NCBI GenBank assembly: GCA_017416145.1
Contig: JAFQDD010000011.1
Coordinates: forward strand, 62,001 to 126,000
Reading direction: 5' to 3'
Origin: Spirochaetaceae bacterium
GTDB lineage: Bacteria; Spirochaetota; Spirochaetia; Treponematales; Treponemataceae
Length of the DNA: 64,000 nt
The position numbers were made by a program, and so were the translations under genes. Numbering within the stretch: the stretch's first letter is position 1; each line of letters begins with the position of its first letter. The notes beneath the pieces were generated by a model that was not told where the DNA came from, did not search any database, and saw nothing but the letters and a program-made list of their open reading frames with translations. This document shows positions 44,164 through 51,032 of this stretch, piece after piece.

Positions 44164-45903
44164 ATGAAAAAGAAAATGACTTTTGAACGACGAGTTTATT
44201 TCTCTGGAATTCTTCCAAATGCTTTATCCGCTATATTTATTTATTTATACTCAACCTTTATTATGCAAGTAGATTCAAATGTAATGCTTCAATGTTTAGG
44301 TGTGTTTTTGTTACTCTTTTTCCCTGCACAATTTCTTGTAGCTCCACTAACAAACAAACTAATAACTCGTTCAATTACGGCTCGAATCCTAAAATTTGAA
44401 AAAGAAGAATTGTCCTCTGATGAGAAATTTACACTTTTCAAAGATATTCAGTCTTTTCCTCGCTTAAAACAATTAGAAACAATGGCTTTCTTTTTTGTGG
44501 CCACAATCATTGTGACATTTGTATATAACTTTTACGTAAAGATTTCTTTTTTCACAAATCTGGTAAATGCTTGTGCTTGTTTTTTTGGTACATATATTTC
44601 TGGAATTATGGGATTATTATTTTCTGTAAAAATTTGCTCGGAATACGCTGCAAAAATTGTTTCCACAGGAATTGATGATGAAAAAGTACAAGCTAAAAAA
44701 ACTTTTGGTGTTACATTTAACCAAACATTCTTAACATTTATTGTTATTCCTGCGATTTGTACAACGTTGATATTTATTTTTACTTTTTTGGTAAATTTCT
44801 TGGATACTGGCAGTAGAATAAATATTAGAGAATTATTTAGAATCGCGATAATTTTGCTAATTAATATTATTGTGACTGTAGTGTTGACATTAGTTTTTTT
44901 CAAAAATATTTCAGATGCCAACAAAAAAGTGCAATATTCAATGGAACACATTATCAAAAATGATATTTTTACTGTAAAACTTATGGCAACTGATATTTCA
45001 AATGAAGTAAGTTATAATATGTACTTGATAAACAGAGTAATTCAGTTATTCCGTTCTGTATTTTACAGTGTAAAGGAAATCGGTTCTAATATTATCGACC
45101 CAGTTCAAGATTTAACAGAAATATCAAACGAAACTGCTTCTACAGCTTACGAACAAGCTGCTGGAGTAAAAGAAATTCTTGCCACTATGGAAGATAATGA
45201 TGCACAAACTCGTGAAATTTTAGGCAGAATTTCTGAAGTAACAGATATTGCTCGAAAAACAACTACAAATGTTGAAATTGGTTTTGAAACTTTGCGTTCA
45301 AATCTTGAAAAAATGAATGAAATTACAGAGGCAAATATTTCTACGATTACTGGAATTAAGGTTCTTAGTGAGAAAATCGAAAGTATTTGGGAAATTGTTA
45401 ATATTATTAAAGATATTTCTGACCAAACCAGAATTATTGCTTTTAATGCTGAATTGGAAGCTTCTGGGGCAGGGGAAGCTGGAAAGAAATTTCACATTGT
45501 TGCAAATGAAGTTCGCCGTCTAGCTGCTGGAATCACTAATTCTGTAGTACAGATTCGAGAGCGAATTACAGAAATCCAACATTCATCTGATAACTTGATT
45601 ATTACTTCTGAAAGCGGAACTGAAAAAATTAGAGAAGGGTGTGAATTAACTACAAATCTTGAATCAAAATTTTCTGAAATCAAAACTTCTTCAGAAATCA
45701 CAGCAGAATCAGCCATTGAGATTCAAAGCATTATCCAGCAACAATCTTCTGCCTTTGACCAGATTGTGGCAACAATTCGGGAAATTGCAACTGGAATTGA
45801 AAACTTCTCAGCTTCAACAAATACCGTAAACACTGCAACTGATAGACTAAAAAATGCGGCTGATAAGTTGGAAAATCTACATAAGGAAGTTATCCAAGGA
45901 TAA
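44164..45903 (+). CDS. MCP-like receptor with six TM helices (paralogue)
   Basis: The 579-residue protein has the same layout as its neighbour: about six helices in residues 12-250 and a cytoplasmic signalling domain with ISDQTRIIAFNAELEASGAGEAGKKFHIVANEVRRLA at the tip. The two share the PxTNKLITxS motif after TM2 and the tip changes (IIAFNAE). They could form heterodimers. The Shine-Dalgarno is GAGGT. It is the last gene of the chemosensory operon. Confidence 0.88.
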   Translation: MKKKMTFERRVYFSGILPNALSAIFIYLYSTFIMQVDSNVMLQCLGVFLLLFFPAQFLVAPLTNKLITRSITARILKFEKEELSSDEKFTLFKDIQSFPRLKQLETMAFFFVATIIVTFVYNFYVKISFFTNLVNACACFFGTYISGIMGLLFSVKICSEYAAKIVSTGIDDEKVQAKKTFGVTFNQTFLTFIVIPAICTTLIFIFTFLVNFLDTGSRINIRELFRIAIILLINIIVTVVLTLVFFKNISDANKKVQYSMEHIIKNDIFTVKLMATDISNEVSYNMYLINRVIQLFRSVFYSVKEIGSNIIDPVQDLTEISNETASTAYEQAAGVKEILATMEDNDAQTREILGRISEVTDIARKTTTNVEIGFETLRSNLEKMNEITEANISTITGIKVLSEKIESIWEIVNIIKDISDQTRIIAFNAELEASGAGEAGKKFHIVANEVRRLAAGITNSVVQIRERITEIQHSSDNLIITSESGTEKIREGCELTTNLESKFSEIKTSSEITAESAIEIQSIIQQQSSAFDQIVATIREIATGIENFSASTNTVNTATDRLKNAADKLENLHKEVIQG

Positions 45904-45950
45904 AAATGGCAAATGACAGTATATTTTTCAGGGTAAACATCTAATATAGT

Positions 45951-46053
45951 TATAATATGAAATACAGATGTTTTAGGAGGAACGGATATGCTGTCTATTA
46001 ATTTCGATGCTGCAATGTTTGGAAAACCGAAAATAGGGTGGACAAGGAGATAA
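45951..46053 (+). CDS. Candidate 21-codon small ORF behind TATAAT and a perfect AGGAGG
   Basis: An ORF of 21 codons (45988-46053; starts MLSINFDAAMF, ends GWTRR) follows AGGAGG at 45975-45980 and TATAAT at 45951-45956. The start signal is stronger than that of most genes here. GGTGG and CCACC arms around its stop (about 46036-46074, GGTGGACAAG / CTTGACCACC) could form a hairpin. It may be a small protein or regulatory leader. No homologue is known to me; evidence is signals only. Confidence 0.35.
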
Positions 46054-46358
46054 GTAAAACATCGCTTGACCACCTATATTGGTTAATTTTAAATATGATA
46101 ATACAATAAGTCAGAAAATCTTATTAAAAATAGTAAAATATTATCCAGTTAAATTTTTTTACAAAAAAACTAGACAATTTGAATTTTAAACATATATTAT
46201 ATACTACCTATGATTAAAACAAATTTTATCACTTATACTGCTAAGTAATCGAAATTGTGATTCAGTACATTTTATGATGTGCTGGATTAACCCCACCTAA
46301 AAAAATCAAATAATTAGAAATTGATCGGTTTTTTCAAGAAATTTGAAAAAAAGTTTTC

Positions 46359-46414
46359 AAAGGGACAATATATGTCCTTTTGGTGTACTATTATTGTCTT
46401 ATAAACTTTATAAG
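46359..46414 (+). promoter_or_regulatory. Two palindromes upstream of the sigma factor gene
   Basis: AAAGGGACA-ATATA-TGTCCTTTT (46359-46381, one wobble) and the perfect palindrome CTTATAAA-C-TTTATAAG (46398-46414) lie within 80 bp of the sigma-factor start. They look like operator sites or overlap its promoter. About 300 bp of very AT-rich sequence before them (46075-46358) holds a weak hairpin at about 46262-46288 and nothing else recognised. Confidence 0.5.
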
Positions 46415-46436
46415 ACGCACATTTTGGGGGCAAAAA

Positions 46437-47225
46437 ATGATTGACTTAATGACACGTGATTGTTTAACAGCAGAAAGAGAATACGAATTGGCTTTGTTGG
46501 CAGCTGCTGGAAATCGTAACGCAAAAGATGAATTGATTTTATCAAACACAAGATTTGTGGCATCTTTTGTAAAAAAGTTTAGAGGCTATGGTCTTGATGA
46601 TGAAGAACTTTTTGAAGAAGGACTTATTGGATTGTGTCAAGCAGTAGAACATTTCAACCCAAATAAAGGTGCTCGTCTAATAACTTATGCTAGTTTTTGG
46701 ATTCGTAATGCTGTGTTGAATGCCATAAATGAATGTGGTGCTAGAATTCGCCTTCCTGGAGCAGATGCAAGAAAAGTAATCCAACTCAAAAAAGCTTTGG
46801 CTGAAGCTCAAACTATCTATGATAATTTCCAAGATTGCTTGGATTATGCTTGTGATTGTTGTAATATTTCCAGAAAAAATGCAAAAATATTATTGAGTAT
46901 GGTTCAAGAAAATATTTACCTTGATTCACCATCTCAACATGATGAAAACATTTCTATGGGACAACAAATTTCTGAATCAAGATTTATGTCTGTTGAAGAA
47001 GAGTTTTTAGAAAACGAAGAAAAAAATGTGTTTTTGCGTTCTATGAAAAAACTAAAACCAGAGGAACAAGAAGTATTAAAACTTCACTATGGTTTATTTG
47101 GAAATGAACCAGAAGCTTTTAGTTCAATTGCTCCAAAAATTGGTAAAAGTAGAGCTCGTGTTCATCAAATCGAAAAAATTGCTATGAAACGTCTTCAAAA
47201 TGAATTAAGAGCAAGTAATTATTAA
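46437..47225 (+). CDS. Sigma-70 family RNA polymerase sigma factor (RpoH/RpoS-like size)
   Basis: The 262-residue protein contains region 1.2/2 (NAKDELILSNTRFVASFVKKFRGYGLDDEELFEEGLIGL..., then RLITYASFWIRNAV, the -10 recognition helix), region 3 and region 4 (LKPEEQEVLKLHYGLFG, ARVHQIEKIAMKRLQ). No region 1.1 is present, so it is an alternative or group 2/3 sigma, closest in shape to RpoH/RpoS. The ATG at 46437 has TTGGGGGC upstream; a longer frame from 46380 is unlikely. It stands alone behind two palindromes. Confidence 0.88.
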   Translation: MIDLMTRDCLTAEREYELALLAAAGNRNAKDELILSNTRFVASFVKKFRGYGLDDEELFEEGLIGLCQAVEHFNPNKGARLITYASFWIRNAVLNAINECGARIRLPGADARKVIQLKKALAEAQTIYDNFQDCLDYACDCCNISRKNAKILLSMVQENIYLDSPSQHDENISMGQQISESRFMSVEEEFLENEEKNVFLRSMKKLKPEEQEVLKLHYGLFGNEPEAFSSIAPKIGKSRARVHQIEKIAMKRLQNELRASNY

Positions 47226-47262
47226 AAAAAGGCTGGTCAAGTTTTTTTTGACCAGCTTTGTA
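47224..47262. terminator. Bidirectional terminator
   Basis: GCTGGTCAA / TTGACCAGC around a T-rich loop lies between the convergent sigma gene and ABC operon. On the minus strand it is followed by T7; the plus side has a weaker T tail. Confidence 0.85.
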
Positions 47263-47289
47263 TAAAGCAATTTAGTTTTCGCAATAAAA

Positions 47290-48036
47290 CTAATATTTGC
47301 TTAAAAAAGCCTTTGTTCGCTCATTTTGTGGATTGTTTATTAAATTTGTAGCCTTGCCTTGTTCTACGATTACGCCACCGTCCATAAAAATGATTGTATC
47401 GCATAAATCCCGAGCAAAAGCCATTTCGTGAGTAACAACCACCATGGTCATTTTTTCGTCAGCTAGTTCACGGATAACTTTTAGAATTTCTCCAGTTAGT
47501 TCTGGGTCTAGGGCTGAAGTTGGCTCGTCAAAAAATAGGATATCTGGATTTAGTGCCAAAGCTCTAGCAATAGAAACTCTCTGTTGTTGGCCGCCAGAAA
47601 GTTCGCAAGGATAAGATGCTTCTTTGTCTTGAAGTCCCATTTTTCCAAGAAGTTTTCTAGCAACTTCTTCGGCTTCGATTTTGCTTCGCTTTAGCACGTG
47701 GATTTGAGCTTCTGTAATATTTTTTAGCACAGAAAAGTGAGGAAATAAGTTGAAGTTTTGGAAAACTAAGCCAGAATGTAGCCCGATTTCTCGAAGTTTT
47801 TTCTTTTCGGCATAAACTCCGTCTTTTACAAGAGTTTCGCCACATATTTCGATTGTGCCGCCAGAAACAGTTTCTAATTGATTTATGCAACGCATCATTG
47901 TGGATTTTCCAGAGCCAGATGGACCAATAATTCCAAGGACTTGGCCTTTTTCCACAGAAAAGGAAACATCTTTTATAACTTCTAGTTTTCCAAAGGATTT
48001 TGAAAGATTTTCAACTTTAACGATTGTTTCTGACAT
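47290..48036 (-). CDS. Polar amino-acid ABC transporter ATP-binding protein
   Basis: The 248-residue protein has Walker A GPSGSGKST, Q-loop, signature LSGGQQQRVSIARAL, Walker B DILFFDEPTSALDPEL and switch His VVVTHEMAF. It belongs to the GlnQ/HisP class of the PAAT family. It powers import with the permease and binding protein encoded just upstream on the same strand. It is the last of three genes before the shared terminator. Confidence 0.95.
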   Translation of the reverse strand: MSETIVKVENLSKSFGKLEVIKDVSFSVEKGQVLGIIGPSGSGKSTMMRCINQLETVSGGTIEICGETLVKDGVYAEKKKLREIGLHSGLVFQNFNLFPHFSVLKNITEAQIHVLKRSKIEAEEVARKLLGKMGLQDKEASYPCELSGGQQQRVSIARALALNPDILFFDEPTSALDPELTGEILKVIRELADEKMTMVVVTHEMAFARDLCDTIIFMDGGVIVEQGKATNLINNPQNERTKAFLSKY

Positions 48037-48084
48037 AAATCACCTCAAATATCTGAATATCACTTTTTAAAATTGATTTTTAAA

Positions 48085-48720
48085 TTATTTATAATAATCT
48101 AGCTTTTTCTCGATACGAGCAAAAACAAAGGAAACTATCCAGTTCATAATGAAATAGAAAACTCCAGCTAAGAAAATTGGAGTAGTGGAGAACAAGCGAC
48201 TTGCGGAGTTTTGTGCCACACGGAAAAGCTCTGAAACGCCGATAGTTTGAGCAAGAGCTGTGTCTTTTACAAGAGTGATAACTTCATTGCCTGTAGCTGG
48301 TAAAATTCGCTTAATAACTTGTGGAAGGATAATTCTGAAAAAGGTTTGCATTTTTGTAAAGCCTAAAACTTTTCCAGCTTCATATTGTCCTTTTGGAATT
48401 GATTCAATGCCACCACGGTAGATTTCTGCAAAGTAAGCGGCGTAATTTATTGACATAGCAACAATTACAGCGGTAAATCTGTCGTAGGAAATTTTGAAAA
48501 TGTAATATGGTGCAAAATATACGAAAATAAGTTGAAGGATAAGAGGAGTTCCCCGAACGATTAGCAAGAAAATTTTTGCAGGAACTCTTAATAGTGGATT
48601 TTTTGACATTCTGGCAGCTGCAAGAGGCAAACCTAAAGGTAATGAAAAGAGTAGGGTCAAAAAGAAAATCTTTATAGAAACTAAAGAGCCTTCAAGCATT
48701 GTTAAAATCAATTTATCCAT
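48085..48720 (-). CDS. Polar amino-acid ABC transporter permease
   Basis: The 211-residue protein has about five transmembrane helices and the EAA loop EAGKVLGFTKMQTFFRIILPQ that docks on the ATPase. It matches the GlnP/HisM/ArtQ type and works as a homodimer or with a duplicate. No second permease gene is here. It lies between the binding protein (22 bp) and ATPase (48 bp) genes. Confidence 0.94.
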   Translation of the reverse strand: MDKLILTMLEGSLVSIKIFFLTLLFSLPLGLPLAAARMSKNPLLRVPAKIFLLIVRGTPLILQLIFVYFAPYYIFKISYDRFTAVIVAMSINYAAYFAEIYRGGIESIPKGQYEAGKVLGFTKMQTFFRIILPQVIKRILPATGNEVITLVKDTALAQTIGVSELFRVAQNSASRLFSTTPIFLAGVFYFIMNWIVSFVFARIEKKLDYYK

Positions 48721-48742
48721 TTTGCAACTGCCTTATATTAGA

Positions 48743-49549
48743 TTATTTTCCGATTACGGAGATATCTGTTCCGAACCATTTTTCTGAAATAGTTGCAACT
48801 GTTCCGTCGGCAGCCATTTCTTCTAGGATTTTTTGTACTTCGTCACGAAGTTTAACATCACTTTTGCGGAATCCAATTCCGTATTCTTCTGTTGAAAGGT
48901 TTTCGTTTAGTACAACAAAGTTTTTTCCAGATGTTTTAATGTTGTAGTTTCCAACAACCATATCCATAACAACTGCATCAACACCACCAATTTCAAGATC
49001 CATTAGAGCTGTCATATTGTCTTTGAATTCAACAACATCTTTGATTGTGCCACTAAAATCAGATGCGTAAAGTGCGTCAGCAGCAGAAGAACCAGCTTGT
49101 AAACCAACTGTTTTTCCAGCTAAGTCTGTTAGAGTTTTGTATCCTGAATCACCGCGAACAATAACAACTTGTGCGTTGTCTAAGTATGCTTCTGTGAAAG
49201 AAAGAGCTTCTTTTCTTTCTGGAGTCATTGTAAAACCGTTCCAAATACAGTCAATGTTGCCTGTGTTTAGTTCTTGTTCTTTTGCAGCCCAGTCGATTGG
49301 TTGGCAGCGAAGAGTTACACCAAGTCTTTTACAAACTTCACTAGCTAAGTCAATGTCATATCCAACGATGTTGTTGTTATCATCACGGAATCCAAGTGGT
49401 GGGAAAGAATCGTCTAAACCAAGTACGAATTCACCACGTGCTTTTAATTCTTCAAGGGAATTGTCTACTTTTGCTTCTTTTTTTCCACCAGCAAATACAG
49501 CAGAAAAAACTGTTAAACAGATAAGTGCAATAGCAATAGCTTTTTTCAT
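48743..49549 (-). CDS. Polar amino-acid ABC substrate-binding protein
   Basis: The 268-residue protein has a signal peptide (MKKAIAIALICLTVFSAVFA) and a mature end GGKKEA, a style common in treponemal binding proteins. The SBP-bac-3 fold shows FVLGLDDSFPPLGFRDDNN, YDIDLASEVCKRLG and GKTVGLQAGSS. The start at 49549 is chosen (GGAG upstream) over a 21-residue upstream extension. It captures a polar amino acid (probably Gln, Glu, Arg or His; not decidable) for the permease and ATPase that follow. Confidence 0.94.
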   Translation of the reverse strand: MKKAIAIALICLTVFSAVFAGGKKEAKVDNSLEELKARGEFVLGLDDSFPPLGFRDDNNNIVGYDIDLASEVCKRLGVTLRCQPIDWAAKEQELNTGNIDCIWNGFTMTPERKEALSFTEAYLDNAQVVIVRGDSGYKTLTDLAGKTVGLQAGSSAADALYASDFSGTIKDVVEFKDNMTALMDLEIGGVDAVVMDMVVGNYNIKTSGKNFVVLNENLSTEEYGIGFRKSDVKLRDEVQKILEEMAADGTVATISEKWFGTDISVIGK

Positions 49550-49724
49550 TTTTTTTCTCCAAAATTGAATAAAATATGTATAAAGCATATAAGAAATTGC
49601 ATATTTATTCAAGGATTTGAAATTAAAGTAAAAATATAATGGAATGGTTTTGGAAACAGAAAAAAATAATTCTTGAATAAAAATAAAAGTTAGAATATAC
49701 TAACTTTTGTAAATAGGAGAAAAA

Positions 49725-50075
49725 ATGACAAACGCAATAATCATTGGTATTTTGGTAATCTTTGTTTTTATTGGACTAAGTTCAACAATTAAACACTTTG
49801 CAGGAAAAGGTGGGTGTTGTGGTGGTGGAAGTTCTATAAAAATCAAAAAGAAAAAACTTTCAAAAATCGTAGCAAAAAAAGTGATTTTTGTTGAAGGAAT
49901 GACTTGTAAACACTGTAAAGCAAGAGTTGAAGAAGTTGTAAACGATATTCAAGGAGTTTCTGGTTCTGTAAATCTAAAAAAAGGAGAAGTTTTGCTTTCT
50001 TTTGAAAATGAAATCACAGATAAAAAACTAACAGAGATTTACGAAAGAATTAGAAAAGCAGGATATTCTATATAA
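49725..50075 (+). CDS. Membrane-anchored HMA metal-binding protein with FeoB-associated Cys-rich segment
   Basis: In this 116-residue protein residues 3-22 are a transmembrane helix (NAIIIGILVIFVFIGLSS). GKGGCCGGGS follows, the pattern of small FeoB-associated Cys-rich membrane proteins. Residues about 48-116 are a heavy-metal-associated domain with the GMTCKHCK loop (CxxC, residues about 58-61), as in copper chaperones. It could hold Cu+ or Zn2+ at the inner membrane. No P-type ATPase or Feo gene is adjacent. The fusion is uncommon in my knowledge. It converges with the TetR gene. Confidence 0.82.
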   Translation: MTNAIIIGILVIFVFIGLSSTIKHFAGKGGCCGGGSSIKIKKKKLSKIVAKKVIFVEGMTCKHCKARVEEVVNDIQGVSGSVNLKKGEVLLSFENEITDKKLTEIYERIRKAGYSI

Positions 50076-50085
50076 TTTGAGGAAT

Positions 50086-50718
50086 TTATTCTTCCGAACA
50101 ATTCACTCCCATCATGTGCATATATCCAAAATGGAAAAATGCCTGCATATTATCAAGGAAAACTTCGGCTTCTTCTCGTGGCATTTTGTGATACACAATT
50201 TCTGCCACAGATGTTATAAATGTTGTGGCAGTAACATGAACTGTCATTGGATCAATCTTATTTTTGATTAGATTTTGAGATTTCATCCAATCAAGAATAA
50301 CCATTACATTTTTTGTGTATAAGTCGCAGATTTCTTGTAAAAAGTTTTCATGTGTGCTTCCTGCGGATTTAGTAAGCAAAAGTGTAAAAGCATCAAAATC
50401 ACTGTAGATATAATCCACAATTGCAGAAATTGCTTCTTTTTCGTGAGCAGAATGTTCTTTTCCAACAGGATTTAATTCATGCTTATGAAAATCCAAACCA
50501 GTGGAAGAAATGGCTTTTATAACAAAATCTACTGCATCATCAACAAGTGCACAAAACAAGGCGTCTTTATCTTTAAAATGACGATACATTGCTCCAGTTG
50601 TAAGACCTGCATTTGAAGCAATTGTTCTTAAACTGGCAGCAGAAAAACCTTTTTCTAAGAATTCTTTTTTTGCACTTTCGAGAATTTTTTGTTTTGTTTC
50701 CTTTGTTGAATCACTCAT
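50086..50718 (-). CDS. TetR-family repressor
   Basis: In this 210-residue protein the N-terminal helix-turn-helix (residues 8-55: KQKILESAKKEFLEKGFSAASLRTIASNAGLTTGAMYRHFKDKDALF-type motif) is classical TetR. The remainder is an all-helical ligand domain of unknown specificity. The ATG at 50718 is preferred over the in-frame start at 50799, which would precede the HTH by an unlikely hydrophobic 27 residues. It lies opposite the RND operon, with five GATAACANYGTTATC boxes between, so it probably represses both itself and the transporter. Confidence 0.92.
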   Translation of the reverse strand: MSDSTKETKQKILESAKKEFLEKGFSAASLRTIASNAGLTTGAMYRHFKDKDALFCALVDDAVDFVIKAISSTGLDFHKHELNPVGKEHSAHEKEAISAIVDYIYSDFDAFTLLLTKSAGSTHENFLQEICDLYTKNVMVILDWMKSQNLIKNKIDPMTVHVTATTFITSVAEIVYHKMPREEAEVFLDNMQAFFHFGYMHMMGVNCSEE

Positions 50719-50782
50719 TAAAAATAATTTATATGAAAAAAATAGTTTCGACAAGGTGAAAAAACGAAATACAATATAAAAT

Positions 50783-50994
50783 GATAACAATGTTATCAAA
50801 AACTATTGACACAATCCCATTTTTAAATTTATGATAACATCGTTATCAGATAACACTGTTATTTACTAGCCTTTCCATTTATTTTTTTTTACTTTAGTAG
50901 ATAACATTGTTATCACCTCTACAATTTATGTACAACAACGACTTTCCTATTTTTTGGAAAGTTCTTTTTTACGCAATAAGATAACACTGTTATC
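50783..50994. promoter_or_regulatory. Array of five TetR-type operators
   Basis: Five 15-bp palindromes of form GATAACANYGTTATC occur at 50783, 50833, 50849, 50900 and 50980 (the 50849 copy ends in T). TTGACA near 50806 with TATGAT at about 50830 is a candidate promoter for the transporter and overlaps the second box. The first box overlaps the candidate tetR promoter on the minus strand. Spacings between starts are 50, 16, 51 and 80 bp. Confidence 0.85.
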
Positions 50995-51032
50995 ATAAAA
51001 CAACATTGGACATTACCTTTTATGGAGGAAAT

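Noticed and set aside
45723-46073. 116-codon minus-strand frame behind the last MCP gene
   Set aside because: It is antisense to the end of the MCP and has no signal or family resemblance.
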